From positions 1,013,868 to 1,077,867 of the forward strand of contig NZ_LT964761.1 of NCBI RefSeq assembly GCF_900240275.1: a stretch of 64,000 nucleotides of DNA, written 5' to 3'. How positions within the stretch are numbered: position 1 is the first letter of the stretch; every line of letters starts with the position of its first letter. The notes under the pieces were generated by a model that worked only from the letters and a program-made list of their open reading frames with translations, was not told the origin of the DNA and did no database searches. Origin of the DNA: [Lactobacillus] timonensis (GTDB lineage: Bacteria; Bacillota; Bacilli; Lactobacillales; Lactobacillaceae). Below are positions 12,452 to 21,677 of this stretch, in pieces. The position numbers and the translations under genes were made by a program.

Positions 12452-13878
12452 TGAATTTTGAAACGACCATTGGTCTGGAAGTCCACGTGGAACTTAAGAC
12501 CAACACCAAAATCTACAGTCCGTCGGCCGTTGAATATGGTGACGAACCAAACAGCAATACCAACGTCATTGACTGGGCCTACCCGGGGACGCTGCCGATT
12601 CTGAACAAGGGTGTCGTCCGCGACGGGATCATGGCCACACTGGCCCTGCACGGTCAGGTTCGCAAGCACATGCACTTCGACCGGAAGAACTACTTCTACC
12701 CGGACAACCCGAAGTCATACCAAATTACCCAGAAGGACACGCCAATCGGCCACGATGGCTGGATTGAAATCGAAGTTGACGGCAAAAAGAAGAAGGTCGG
12801 CATCGAAGAGCTCCATATCGAAGAAGATGCCGGGAAGAACACCCACAGTCCAAACGGTTTTTCCTACGTTGACTTGAACCGTCAGGGGACGCCGTTGATC
12901 GAAATTGTCTCCAAGCCCGAAATGTCATCGCCCGAAGAAGCGGTGGCCTACCTGGAAGCACTCCGTCAGCGGATCCAGTTTACCGGGATTTCTGACGTAA
13001 AGATGGAAGAAGGGTCAATGCGGTGCGACGTCAACATTTCCGTTCGCCCGTACGGCTTTGACCAGCTGGGAATTCGTTCTGAAATCAAGAACCTGAACTC
13101 CTTCAACTTCGTTAAGCGGACACTGGAATACGAAATCAAGCGTCACCAACAGGTATTGATGAGTGGTGGCCAGATTGCCCAGGAAACGCGGCGGTTCGTC
13201 GAGGCTACCGGGGAGACGGCTTCAATGCGTTCCAAGGAAGGGGCAGACGATTACCGTTACTTCCCAGAACCGGACATCCCACCGATGGACGTCAGCCAGG
13301 ACTGGATTGACGAAATTAACGGCCAGATGCCAGAAATGCCTGGTGAACGCCGCAAGCACTACGTTGATGACCTCGGCTTAACTGACTACGATGCCAAGGT
13401 ACTGACCCAGACCAAGGAAATGTCAGACTTCTTCGAAGAAACGGTCAAGGACGGGGCTGACGCTAAGCGGGTTGCTAACTACCTGATGAACGATGTTAAC
13501 TCCTACCTGAATGACAACCACGTAGACCTGCCGGACACTAAGCTGACACCAGCTAACCTGGCGGGGATGCTGAAGCTGATCGAAGACGGAACGATTTCCA
13601 CCAAGATGGCTAAGAAGGTCTTTGTCGGAATCCTCGATGGTCAGGAGCCAGCGGCTTATGCTAAGGAAAAGGGCCTGATCCAGTTGTCTGACCCAGCCCA
13701 GATTCAGCCAATTGTTGATGACGTCTTAGACAACAACCAGCAGTCCATCGAAGACTTCAAGAACGGAAAAAAGCGGGCTGTCGGCTTCCTGATGGGTCAA
13801 GTGATGAAGGCCACTCACGGTAAGGCTAACCCGGGTGTTGCCAATAAGCTGCTGATGAAGTCACTGAACGCACGCTAG
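12451..13878 (+). CDS. gatB: Aspartyl/glutamyl-tRNA amidotransferase subunit B
   Basis: A 475-residue GatB subunit that binds the misacylated tRNA and activates its side chain with ATP. The N-terminal '[20 protein letters not shown]' and '[18 protein letters not shown]' are diagnostic, and the C-terminal helical/YqeY-like domain ends '[20 protein letters not shown]'. Starts with TAATG overlap after gatA. Followed by a lipid kinase gene after 18 bases. Confidence 0.98.
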   Translation: MNFETTIGLEVHVELKTNTKIYSPSAVEYGDEPNSNTNVIDWAYPGTLPILNKGVVRDGIMATLALHGQVRKHMHFDRKNYFYPDNPKSYQITQKDTPIGHDGWIEIEVDGKKKKVGIEELHIEEDAGKNTHSPNGFSYVDLNRQGTPLIEIVSKPEMSSPEEAVAYLEALRQRIQFTGISDVKMEEGSMRCDVNISVRPYGFDQLGIRSEIKNLNSFNFVKRTLEYEIKRHQQVLMSGGQIAQETRRFVEATGETASMRSKEGADDYRYFPEPDIPPMDVSQDWIDEINGQMPEMPGERRKHYVDDLGLTDYDAKVLTQTKEMSDFFEETVKDGADAKRVANYLMNDVNSYLNDNHVDLPDTKLTPANLAGMLKLIEDGTISTKMAKKVFVGILDGQEPAAYAKEKGLIQLSDPAQIQPIVDDVLDNNQQSIEDFKNGKKRAVGFLMGQVMKATHGKANPGVANKLLMKSLNAR

Positions 13879-13896
13879 TCATTGGAGGGAGTTTCA

Positions 13897-14904
13897 ATGC
13901 GGAAACGAGCGCGAATTATTTATAACCCGACTGCGGGACGGGAAGCGTTACGCAGTCACCTGGTGGATATTTTAAATATCTACGAGCAGGCTGGTTATGA
14001 AACAAGTGCTTTTGCGACAACCCCGGCACCTAATTCGGCCAAGAATGAGGCGGAACGGGCAGCAAAGGACGGTTTTGACTTGGTAGTTGCCGCCGGTGGT
14101 GACGGGACGCTCAACGAAGTGGTGAACGGCCTGGCACCGCTGAAACACCGGCCAACCATGGCAATTATCCCGGCTGGGACGACCAATGATTACGCGCGGG
14201 CGCTGAAAATTCCGCGTGATGATCCGATTGCAGCGGCACGGTTGATCTTGCGCAAGAACAAGAAGTTCAAGATCGATATTGGGCAAGCCGGCCAGAAATA
14301 TTTTATGAACATTGCGGCTGGCGGAACGCTCACTGAGTTGACCTATGACGTCCCATCAGACATGAAGTCGCTCTTTGGATACCTGGCCTATCTGGTTCGT
14401 GGCGCAGAATTGTTACCGCGGATCAAACCGGTACCGATGGAGATCAAGTACGACGACCACGTCTTTAAGGGAACGGCATCGACGATCCTCTTGGCGCTGA
14501 CCAACTCGGTTGGTGGCTTTGAACAGTTAGTACCGGATGCGGCGTTAGACGATGGTAAGTTTACGATGATCATCGTTAAGGAAAGCAAGCTGGCGGGGAT
14601 TATGCAACTGATGGCCAAGGCCCTGCAGGGCAAGCACCTCGACGACCCGCGCATTCTCTACGCCAAGGCGGCTGAAGTTCAAATCACTCCCTTGGATAAC
14701 GAGGACCGCTTGATGATTAACCTCGACGGTGAATACGGCGGTGACGCGCCAATGAAGTTCCGTGACCTCAAGCAGCACCTGGAAGTGGTCGCCAACCTGG
14801 ATGAAATTCCGGACGATGCGATTACGGAATCCGCTGACTTTATGCGAGCGGAAAAGGACTTTGTTGACGGGGTCAGCAAGATTAAAGATAGTGAACAAGA
14901 TTAA
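13897..14904 (+). CDS. dagK: Diacylglycerol kinase (DagK/YerQ type)
   Basis: A 335-residue soluble lipid kinase of the DGK catalytic-domain family, which phosphorylates diacylglycerol so that it can re-enter phospholipid synthesis. The nucleotide-binding loop 'AAGGDGTLNEVVNGL' and 'IPAGTTNDYARAL' are diagnostic. The ATG at 13897 is preferred because GGAGGG (13884-13889) gives a 7-base spacing; the in-frame TTG at 13882 would lie upstream of that site. It directly follows gatB, the arrangement known from Bacillus and lactobacilli, and ends at a strong terminator. Confidence 0.93.
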   Translation: MRKRARIIYNPTAGREALRSHLVDILNIYEQAGYETSAFATTPAPNSAKNEAERAAKDGFDLVVAAGGDGTLNEVVNGLAPLKHRPTMAIIPAGTTNDYARALKIPRDDPIAAARLILRKNKKFKIDIGQAGQKYFMNIAAGGTLTELTYDVPSDMKSLFGYLAYLVRGAELLPRIKPVPMEIKYDDHVFKGTASTILLALTNSVGGFEQLVPDAALDDGKFTMIIVKESKLAGIMQLMAKALQGKHLDDPRILYAKAAEVQITPLDNEDRLMINLDGEYGGDAPMKFRDLKQHLEVVANLDEIPDDAITESADFMRAEKDFVDGVSKIKDSEQD

Positions 14905-14924
14905 ATAGCTGTTAGTGTAGAGTA

Positions 14925-14957
14925 AAAGGAGATCATCGTCGGGTGATCTCCTTTTTC
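14925..14957 (+). terminator. Strong intrinsic terminator of gatCAB-dagK
   Basis: A 12-base stem AAAAGGAGATCA / TGATCTCCTTTT with an 8-base loop, continuing into T. It can work on both strands. Confidence 0.9.
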
Positions 14958-15038
14958 TGTGGACGAATTGGTTTGCAAAGGGCGGAGCAAAACCATACAA
15001 TGAAACAAGCACTTGCATAGTTTAGAACGGAGGAAAAA

Positions 15039-16415
15039 ATGAAGGTTCAAGTACCAGTTCATAAAAATAACGACTACCAAGGGACGGTAGCTGATCTTAC
15101 TTACCAGGGCAACGGAGTGGTGAAAGTTGACGACTTCCCGATTTTCGTTCCCAATGCCCTGCCAGGTGAACAAGTGACCGTCAAAGTCACCAAGGTTACT
15201 AGTCACTTTGCTTGGGGTCGGGTGATGGAATGGCAGATCAAGAGTGCCGACCGGGTAGAAACAGCCGACCAGAAGCTTTTGCAATCAGGAATTGCGCCGC
15301 TAGCCAACCTGAAGTATGATGCTCAACTCAAGTTTAAGCAACGCCAGATTCAGGAATTGTTAGCCAAGGCCCACCTTAATGACATTGAGGTCTTACCGAC
15401 GATGGGGATGGCTGATCCTTACCATTATCGTAACAAGGCCCAGGTACCGGTAAAACTAGTCCGCGGTCAAGTCGAGACTGGTTTTTACCGTCGTGGCAGT
15501 CATAAGTTGGTACCAACGGAAGACTTTGTGATTCAAGACCCACAACTAGATAAGGCAATCGTGGTCGTCCGCGACTTGCTGCGAAAGTTCCACATTGCAC
15601 CATATAATGAGCAAACAGGTGAAGGTGTTATTCGGACGATCATGGTGCGGCGGGGATACTACTCGCATGAAATGATGGTCGTTCTCGTGACGAAGAAACG
15701 CAAGTTACCGATGAAAGAAGAGTTGGTTAAGGGCATCGTCGCGGGGGTTCCGGAGCTGAAGAGCTTGGTGCAAAACGTCAATTCACAACGCACGAACCGC
15801 CTGCTGGGCAACGAAGACCACGTCCTGTGGGGAGAATCAGCGATCCACGACACGCTGCTGGGGATCGACTTTACGATCTCGCCACGTTCGTTCTACCAGG
15901 TTAACCCGCAACAGACCGAACGGCTGTATTCGACGGCGATTAAGGCGGCTGAACTAGACGGCAGTCAGACGGTAATCGATGCTTATTGCGGTATCGGGAC
16001 GATTAGTTTGGCGGTGGCTCAGCATGCCAAGGAAGTCTACGGGGTTGAAGTGGTTGCGGAAGCGGTTAATGACGCCAAGCACAACGCCAAGGCCAATGGG
16101 ATTCGCAATGTCCACTTTGTGGCGGCCAAGGCCGAAGACCAGATGGCTAAGTGGCAAGAGCAGGGGATGCAACCAGACGTGCTGATCGTAGACCCGCCTC
16201 GTAAGGGTCTGGACGAACAGCTAATCGAAGCAACCGGCCAGATGGGGCCGAAGAAGGTTGTTTACGTTTCCTGCAACCCAGCCACCCTGGTTCGCGATAT
16301 CCAACGGTGGGGCGAGCAAGGTTACCACGTGGTCAAGCCGATCCAGCCGGTGGATATGTTCCCACAGACGACGCATGTTGAGTCTGTTACTGTCCTGGAA
16401 CGTACAGAAAAATAG
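15039..16415 (+). CDS. rlmD: 23S rRNA (uracil-5-)-methyltransferase, RlmD/RumA family
   Basis: A 458-residue SAM-dependent RNA m5U methyltransferase. An N-terminal TRAM domain (about 10-65) precedes the methyltransferase fold with 'VIDAYCGIGTISLAVAQ' (SAM binding), 'LIVDPPRKGLD' and 'VVYVSCNPATL' carrying the nucleophilic cysteine. The four-cysteine Fe-S cluster motif of E. coli RumA is absent: the corresponding region reads 'SGIAPLANLKYDAQL'. The target uridine could differ from E. coli U1939. Start ATG follows CGGAGGAAA. The 3' end of this gene is the edge of the accessory region and is partly duplicated at 54307. Confidence 0.93.
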   Translation: MKVQVPVHKNNDYQGTVADLTYQGNGVVKVDDFPIFVPNALPGEQVTVKVTKVTSHFAWGRVMEWQIKSADRVETADQKLLQSGIAPLANLKYDAQLKFKQRQIQELLAKAHLNDIEVLPTMGMADPYHYRNKAQVPVKLVRGQVETGFYRRGSHKLVPTEDFVIQDPQLDKAIVVVRDLLRKFHIAPYNEQTGEGVIRTIMVRRGYYSHEMMVVLVTKKRKLPMKEELVKGIVAGVPELKSLVQNVNSQRTNRLLGNEDHVLWGESAIHDTLLGIDFTISPRSFYQVNPQQTERLYSTAIKAAELDGSQTVIDAYCGIGTISLAVAQHAKEVYGVEVVAEAVNDAKHNAKANGIRNVHFVAAKAEDQMAKWQEQGMQPDVLIVDPPRKGLDEQLIEATGQMGPKKVVYVSCNPATLVRDIQRWGEQGYHVVKPIQPVDMFPQTTHVESVTVLERTEK

Positions 16416-16457
16416 TCGATAAACGCCGGTGTGACAGTGTTTGTGGATGATTGAAAG

Positions 16458-16501
16458 TGTACTAATTCTGATTTTAACGATTGGAATTAGTACATTTTTT
16501 C
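16458..16501 (+). terminator. Intrinsic terminator after rlmD
   Basis: An 11-base perfect stem (16458-16468 with 16484-16494) with a 15-base loop and six T. The homologous hairpin is at 54388-54438. Confidence 0.85.
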
Positions 16502-16747
16502 TATTTGAAGCTGGCGGGTCGAGTGTTCAATGTCCTATTTCGATAGTGGTGTGTACGAATGTCCATTTTGGCAGGTCGTGTTAATTAGGATAGTGGAAAG
16601 TGCTGGAATAGTTGGTATGGCGGTATTTGTCGCTGGTGCGAAAATGTGCTAATTTGGGGTTAAGGATTGAGTTAACGAGTTCAATATTAAATTTTAGCGA
16701 TTTTACTGAAAAGGTTGAAAATTTGCAGGACGGTAGTGCACTCGACG

Positions 16748-16753
16748 TATAAT
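16748..16753 (+). promoter_or_regulatory. -10 element upstream of mrr
   Basis: Consensus TATAAT 36 bases upstream of the mrr ATG; a clear -35 was not identified. Confidence 0.45.
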
Positions 16754-16788
16754 ATTAATAAAAGAAAATTTTTAAGGCGGGTAGCAAG

Positions 16789-17673
16789 ATGGCAAATCGA
16801 CAAATTGAAATAGAAAATAAAGCGATGAAAGAGATTCTTATTGCAATGCATAATCTTGGTGGGCAAGTAACCAGAAAACAAGTGTTGCAAGAACTTCATG
16901 ATAACTCAGAAGTATTCAGTGAAAAAGAGATCGATGAAACCCGAACCTCAAAAAAGAGTGGTAAAGTCTACCACCCGTTCCAATGGAAGTTTAATTTTGC
17001 AGTTAAGCATTTGATTCTTGCCAGATTTATTGATACAGAAAATGGCCGTGATTTAGAACTTTCCAAAAAGGGTCGCAATGTAGATATTGACAACTTTGAT
17101 GCTGATAGGGATGTTAGAACCATTTCAGAGGGTAAGATGCCTCATCATAAGACTCATAATAAAGCTGAGAAAGTCTCTGCAGACGATCAGGATGATTCGG
17201 AAGAGGTAGATGAACCATGGCGTCAGCAGTTGCTGGATGCGTTGATCAAAATGAACCCTAAGAAGTTTGAGCTCTTTTGTCGTGGATTACTCACCAAAAT
17301 GGGTATTGACGTTGATGATGAAATTGGTGTTCAGTATGTTGCCGACGGTGGCGTAGATGGCTTTGGCTATGTTCGTTCTGATGATTACAGGACTACACGG
17401 GTAGCTCTTCAGGCTAAGCGTTGGCAAGGTAAGGTGTCAGCACCCGAAATTGATAAGTTCCGTGGAGCAATGGACAAATTTAACGCTGAATTCGGTATTT
17501 TTATCACTAATTCAGATTTTACTAGAGAAGCAGTTAAGACTGCTCGTGAAGGTACTCGAATCATTACTTTGATTAATGGCGACCAGATCTGTGATTTAGT
17601 AGCTAAGTATAACTACTATGTTGAACCAGTGACGACTTATCGCTTGAAGGATTTTTATTTGGATAAGGATTAA
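16789..17673 (+). CDS. mrr: Mrr-type restriction endonuclease
   Basis: A 294-residue type IV (modification-dependent) restriction endonuclease candidate. An N-terminal winged-helix Mrr_N region (about 1-100, 'HPFQWKFNFAVKHLI') is followed by an acidic linker and a C-terminal Mrr_cat nuclease domain (about 145-285). The nuclease core is visible as 'ADGGVDGFG' (Asp190) and 'VALQAKRW' (Gln208-x-Lys210), the QxK variant of PD-(D/E)xK. Start ATG follows AAGGCGGG. It is the first gene after rlmD and the start of the accessory region. Known Mrr enzymes cut methylated DNA; this one's specificity is unknown. A remnant of a second mrr start is at 54725. Confidence 0.88.
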   Translation: MANRQIEIENKAMKEILIAMHNLGGQVTRKQVLQELHDNSEVFSEKEIDETRTSKKSGKVYHPFQWKFNFAVKHLILARFIDTENGRDLELSKKGRNVDIDNFDADRDVRTISEGKMPHHKTHNKAEKVSADDQDDSEEVDEPWRQQLLDALIKMNPKKFELFCRGLLTKMGIDVDDEIGVQYVADGGVDGFGYVRSDDYRTTRVALQAKRWQGKVSAPEIDKFRGAMDKFNAEFGIFITNSDFTREAVKTAREGTRIITLINGDQICDLVAKYNYYVEPVTTYRLKDFYLDKD

Positions 17674-17691
17674 AAGTAGGGGGATATTCTA

Positions 17692-18105
17692 TTGTCTATA
17701 GTATCGGATTCAATAAGCGTTGCTGAAAAAGTACAAGAAATTGCTAAAAAGTATAAGGATAAAGAGTTAAATAATGAAATCATTGCACTTCAGCAAAAAA
17801 TAATTTCACTTGGTAACGATAATCTTAAATTAAAAGAAGAACTAACTACGCTGAAGTCTGAAGTTTGTAGTAATAAAACAGTTAAGATGGATGATAACGG
17901 CTTTATTAGGAAAGAAAAAGATAATAAAAAATACTGTCCGAAGTGTTGGAATAAGGATAGAAAACTATCTATAATGCCAAATCACGGCATAAAAGAATTT
18001 GACGGAATAAATGAATATGCTTTTGAGTGTCCGGCATGTGGATATATAGTTTATAGCAAGGATAATTTTACAAATACTACCAAAAACGACACCCAGCCAA
18101 AATAG
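17692..18105 (+). CDS. Small coiled-coil and zinc-ribbon protein
   Basis: A 137-residue protein of unknown function. It starts with TTG (AGGGGG 8 bases upstream). Residues about 10-60 are charged and heptad-like, likely coiled coil; a C-terminal four-cysteine zinc ribbon is formed by 'YCPKCWN' and 'FECPACGYIVY'. It follows mrr by 18 bases and is probably in the same operon. Its last codons and stop lie inside the hairpin that terminates the convergent recombinase genes, so the natural 3' end may have been replaced when the phage-like element arrived. Such ribbons often bind nucleic acid or partner proteins; nothing more can be said. Confidence 0.6.
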   Translation: MSIVSDSISVAEKVQEIAKKYKDKELNNEIIALQQKIISLGNDNLKLKEELTTLKSEVCSNKTVKMDDNGFIRKEKDNKKYCPKCWNKDRKLSIMPNHGIKEFDGINEYAFECPACGYIVYSKDNFTNTTKNDTQPK

Positions 18106-18112
18106 CTGAGTG
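18082..18112 (-). terminator. Intrinsic terminator of the recombinase operon
   Basis: On the minus strand an 8-base stem (18112-18105 with 18097-18090, with a wobble), a 7-base loop and then TCGTTTTT-type U-run (A-run at 18082-18086). It overlaps the end of the convergent zinc-ribbon gene. Confidence 0.65.
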
Positions 18113-18129
18113 CCGCATAGATCAAATAT

Positions 18130-19707
18130 TCATTTATTAACTTTAATAACTTCACCATCTTTGAACGTGAATTCCATGTAGCGTTTGAAAATGGTGATTT
18201 TTTCTACTAAGCGACGAACTAGTTGTTCATCAAAGTCTACTAAACCATATTTGTGAAATTCGACCAGCTTATTGATTTCATCAATGCTGTGTAGTTTTGT
18301 TTGCTTGTCAGTTTCACGACTCTGTACTTTTTCTTTTTGTTTCCGCAGGTCCATAATTTGTTGGGTCAGGGCATCGCAATTTTGATGTTGGTTGGCAGCC
18401 TGGATGAGCTGTATTTGCACTTCTTCCAGTTGCTTATCGAGTTGATCAAGGGTTGGACCTTTAGAGTTTTTGATGACCTTCATGATGTTAGCCTTGATCT
18501 GCTTGTCAGCTAACTTATGTCCTTCAATGAGCTGATTAAAAGCTTGTACAGTTGCTTCTTTGAGAAGAGGCTCTTTGACATTTCTAATCATGCATCGCCG
18601 TCCAGATTTACTTCGCTTTATTCGGCTAGCACAGCGCCAGACTGCTACCTTTTCTGGCCAATACCACATATTCCGTTGAAAAATATCGCCGCATTTTCCA
18701 CAGAATACTCTTTGAGAGAAACAATATTTGCCGTTAAGTCGACGGTGCTTACCATTCTTAGTAGTGATCCCGTTTTGCCGTTGTTTGATGAGCTGCTGGA
18801 CTTGCATGAATACCGGCTTGGGAATAATCGCTGGATGGTCGTTTTCCACATAGTATTGGGGCATAATCCCATTATTCTTTACGCGTTTCTTGCTTAGAAA
18901 ATCAACAGTGTAAGTCTTTTGTAATAGAGCATCACCCATGTACTTCTCATTCTTTAGGATTCTTGAAACACCGCTGGATTGCCAGTTCTTTGTTTTACCA
19001 CCGGTTAAAATACCATCAGCTTTGAGTGAATCCGCGATTTGTTTCATACTCATCCCGTTTAGATAGCTATAGAAGATCCGTTTGATGACTTTAGCTTCTG
19101 CCGGTTCAATTACCAGATTACCCTGAGCATCCTTGGTATAACCGAGAAAGTGGTTGTGATTGACGAAGACCTTACCTTGTTGGTAGCGGTACTGAATTCC
19201 CATTTTAACGTTTTGCGATAGGGACTCACTTTCTTGCTGGGCGAGGGAAGCCATGATGGTAATCAGCACTTCACCTTTAGCGTCCATGGTGTTAATGTTC
19301 TCCTTTTCAAAGAAGATTGCCACGTTGATAGCTTTTAAGTCCCGGATATACTTCAGGCAATCGATAGTATTTCGGGCAAACCGACTAATTGATTTAGTAA
19401 CAATCAAGTCAATCTTACCGGCTTTGCAGGCTGCAATCATCTGATTAAATTGTTCCCGCTTCTTAGTGTTAGTCCCTGAAATCCCATCATCGGCGTAGAT
19501 GCCTGCAAACTCCCAGGTTGGCTCTTTTTGAATTAATTCTTTGTAATGGACCACTTGAGTTTCATAAGAACTGGCTTGTTCATCGTAATCCGTTGAAACT
19601 CGACAGTAGGCAGCCACGCGGAGTTGTTCAAATGGTTGCCTGCTTTGTTGCGGTTGAACACTATTGCCCTTTTGCTGATGAGCGGGAATGATTCTCACTT
19701 TACCCAA
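18130..19707 (-). CDS. Large serine recombinase 1
   Basis: A 525-residue large serine recombinase (resolvase/invertase catalytic domain, recombinase domain, zinc ribbon, coiled coil). The catalytic serine is in 'AAYCRVSTDYDEQ'; 'GIYADDGISGTNTKKR' and 'LIVTKSISRFARNT' are further catalytic-domain motifs. The zinc ribbon begins 'VFCGKCGDIFQRN', and a coiled coil follows near 420-480. The start TTG at 19707 has AAGGTGA 6 bases upstream and overlaps the end of recombinase 2 by 8 bases. It is expected to integrate or excise the element, acting alone or together with recombinase 2. It lies at the element's left end, as integrases usually do. Confidence 0.93.
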   Translation of the reverse strand: MGKVRIIPAHQQKGNSVQPQQSRQPFEQLRVAAYCRVSTDYDEQASSYETQVVHYKELIQKEPTWEFAGIYADDGISGTNTKKREQFNQMIAACKAGKIDLIVTKSISRFARNTIDCLKYIRDLKAINVAIFFEKENINTMDAKGEVLITIMASLAQQESESLSQNVKMGIQYRYQQGKVFVNHNHFLGYTKDAQGNLVIEPAEAKVIKRIFYSYLNGMSMKQIADSLKADGILTGGKTKNWQSSGVSRILKNEKYMGDALLQKTYTVDFLSKKRVKNNGIMPQYYVENDHPAIIPKPVFMQVQQLIKQRQNGITTKNGKHRRLNGKYCFSQRVFCGKCGDIFQRNMWYWPEKVAVWRCASRIKRSKSGRRCMIRNVKEPLLKEATVQAFNQLIEGHKLADKQIKANIMKVIKNSKGPTLDQLDKQLEEVQIQLIQAANQHQNCDALTQQIMDLRKQKEKVQSRETDKQTKLHSIDEINKLVEFHKYGLVDFDEQLVRRLVEKITIFKRYMEFTFKDGEVIKVNK

Positions 19708-21361
19708 TTAAATCACCTTCACTTTCGATAATACTGTACAAATATTCTGTTTGTTTGATTGGATCGTTGTAACGTTGTTTGATGATGTCACGATAAAAGT
19801 GTCCATCGATAGTGGCATTTTTGTTTAGCTTTTCAGGTAGCTTTAATCCACATTTCAAGATGAACGTTGCTTTGTTTGAACTGTTAACCACAATCTGTTG
19901 AACAAATTCTTGAAATACACCTTCATCAAACTCAGTAAGCTGTTTCCCTTGATGGCACCAACGTAATAAGGTACGAACATCCTCAAAGTCATTTGCTGAA
20001 TCAGTATTTTGGCCATTAAGCTGTTTAATCTTTTCCTGACATTGGTAAGTGTCTTGCTCGAGTCTAGCGGTTTGGTTGACGTAGATCGCTTTATCTAATA
20101 AACCGGCATGCATCAATTCGGTGAGCGTTTCAGCTTTGTGGTCATTTGCTTTGATTTGCTTAGTTAAAGAAATCAGTTGACCATCGCTGTTGACATTAGC
20201 TTCTTCTTTCAGGCCTTCTAACAATGGCTGAAGTAAGAACTTCTTACTGTAAACTAGCTTATTTATCATATTGCAGAAGGCAGCTTTCAGACTGGCTTCA
20301 GACACTGCCTTAGTTGGACATTGCTGAGCAGATCTTAAATGTTGCTGGCAGGCCCAGTAGATTTTATGTGGCCGCGTTTGTCGTTTGAAAATCGTCCCAC
20401 ATTGACCACAGATGATTTTGCCAGAAAATAGGTAGTGCTGTTGATACTTATGGCTGCCAGTTTTGATATGGCGTTTTTTGACGGCTTCTTTAAGCAGAAC
20501 TTGCACTCTGTTAAAGTTTTCATGGTTAATCAAACTAGGGTGATGATCTTCAATTAGATATTGAGCGAGTTCACCTTGGTTAAAATGACGATGATATTGA
20601 TCGTCACGGTAGGTTTTCTGGCAGAGCATATCACCGGTGTAATTACTGTTTCGCAAGATATTAATTACAGTGTTACTACGCCATTGGCCACCACGTTTTG
20701 TTGATACCTGCTTTTGATTTAATTCTTTAGCAATTTGACTGGCTGATGTTCCACTTAGAAATCGTTGAAAGATTTGTCGTACAGTCTTTGCTTCAGTATG
20801 GTTGATAACTAAGTTGCCATCCTCAATTGAATATCCATAGGGTGCTGAGGATACATGGAATTTGCCACTAGCAAAACGTTTCCTGATTGCCCAGCGTAGA
20901 TTTCCGGCAGTTGAGTGGGATTCATCCTGGGCAATACTGCTAAGAATCGATAGAAATAACTCACTGGCCATTGCTCCAGTATTGATATGCTCTTTCTCAA
21001 AGATAATTGGAATATTCAATTGCTGTAATTCCCGGACAATCTGCAAACAATCAGTTGTATTTCGTGACAAACGGCTAATTGATTTGGTCACCACGAGGTC
21101 AATCCGGTGATTATGACAATCAGTTAGTAATTCTTTTAAGGCGTTCCGCTTGGTCATCTTGGTGCCTGAGATTCCTTCATCATAGTAGATCTTAGCCAGC
21201 TCCCAATTAGGGTGGTTGTTAATGTACTTTTGATAATGGGCACGTTGATTTTCAAGACTTTCTAGTTGTTCAAAATTATCGGTTGAAACTCGACAGTAGG
21301 CTGCGACACGGAGTTGCTTGACATCATGTTGGTAACCTTGAATTTTGGTAATGGTTGACAT
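19700..21361 (-). CDS. Large serine recombinase 2
   Basis: A 553-residue large serine recombinase with the same architecture as its neighbour but clearly diverged. Catalytic motif 'AAYCRVSTDNFEQ' contains the serine nucleophile; 'DEGISGTKMTKRN' and 'LVVTKSISRLSRNTTD' follow; the zinc ribbon is 'IICGQCGTIFKRQ'. ATG at 21361 follows AAGGAGG. It is upstream of recombinase 1 in the same operon. Tandem large serine recombinases occur in several Firmicute elements, where both proteins can be required; which of the two acts at the attachment site here cannot be read from sequence. Confidence 0.93.
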   Translation of the reverse strand: MSTITKIQGYQHDVKQLRVAAYCRVSTDNFEQLESLENQRAHYQKYINNHPNWELAKIYYDEGISGTKMTKRNALKELLTDCHNHRIDLVVTKSISRLSRNTTDCLQIVRELQQLNIPIIFEKEHINTGAMASELFLSILSSIAQDESHSTAGNLRWAIRKRFASGKFHVSSAPYGYSIEDGNLVINHTEAKTVRQIFQRFLSGTSASQIAKELNQKQVSTKRGGQWRSNTVINILRNSNYTGDMLCQKTYRDDQYHRHFNQGELAQYLIEDHHPSLINHENFNRVQVLLKEAVKKRHIKTGSHKYQQHYLFSGKIICGQCGTIFKRQTRPHKIYWACQQHLRSAQQCPTKAVSEASLKAAFCNMINKLVYSKKFLLQPLLEGLKEEANVNSDGQLISLTKQIKANDHKAETLTELMHAGLLDKAIYVNQTARLEQDTYQCQEKIKQLNGQNTDSANDFEDVRTLLRWCHQGKQLTEFDEGVFQEFVQQIVVNSSNKATFILKCGLKLPEKLNKNATIDGHFYRDIIKQRYNDPIKQTEYLYSIIESEGDLIG

Positions 21362-21396
21362 GACAAACCTCCTTTCGTCAGTGTGGTATGTTAGCT

Positions 21397-21630
21397 CTAG
21401 AACCTTGATGTATCAACACTTCCTGGTCCTAATAAGGGCGGAAATGATTGTTTATTTAAGTCATCAATTTCCTTAAATTCAGTGGTTGAGATTAGACCCT
21501 TGTTGAGTAGAACTTGAATGATTTGTTTTGATTGTTGATAATGCAAATCATTCAATAATTGTTCTGAACTAATATTATTCTTTATTGATTGCAGTGGTTG
21601 ATGAGTTACCGCTTGAACTTTCTTTATCAT
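21397..21630 (-). CDS. Small SHOCT-like protein preceding the recombinases
   Basis: A 77-residue protein. The middle segment 'KQIIQVLLNKGLISTTEFKEI' resembles a SHOCT-type helix-turn module. The C-terminus is proline- and glycine-rich ('FPPLLGPG'). Small proteins of this kind are found just upstream of serine recombinase pairs, where they may act as accessory or directionality factors; that role is inference. ATG at 21630 follows GGAGG (21644-21640), which lies in the 3' arm of a possible hairpin (see the dispersed element at 21640-21677). Confidence 0.6.
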   Translation of the reverse strand: MIKKVQAVTHQPLQSIKNNISSEQLLNDLHYQQSKQIIQVLLNKGLISTTEFKEIDDLNKQSFPPLLGPGSVDTSRF

Positions 21631-21639
21631 TTTTAATTA

Positions 21640-21677
21640 CCTCCACTAATAAGCCAGCGGAAGTAGAAAAGTAAACC
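21640..21677 (-). repeat. Dispersed intergenic element, copy S2
   Basis: On the minus strand this reads GGTTTACTTTT, then a short variable stem arm, CTGGCTTATTAGTG, then GGAGG. It matches copies at 36961-37005 and 41237-41275. Here the distal stem arm contains the Shine-Dalgarno of the SHOCT-like gene, so folding could limit its translation. Confidence 0.6.

Larger units (their letters stand above)
16373..16836 (+). repeat. Left copy of a diverged long direct repeat (rlmD tail to mrr start)
   Basis: This segment (last 14 codons of rlmD, terminator, about 290 bases of AT-rich spacer and the first codons of mrr) has a diverged copy at about 54307-54772 in the same orientation. In the last 42 bases of the rlmD frame 38 match. 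Shared blocks continue through the terminator, 'GTCCATTTTGG' in the spacer and the N-terminal mrr codons (MANRQIEIENK in both). The gap between rlmD and mrr contains nothing else recognised. Confidence 0.85.

Noticed and set aside
14545-15018. 157-codon open frame on the minus strand across the dagK 3' end
   Set aside because: It is antisense to an intact, well-recognised gene and a strong terminator, has no ribosome binding site or family features.
18130-21361. Possible gene duplication with frameshift of one recombinase
   Set aside because: Both frames are complete with their own catalytic serine, zinc ribbon and start sites, so they are two genes.
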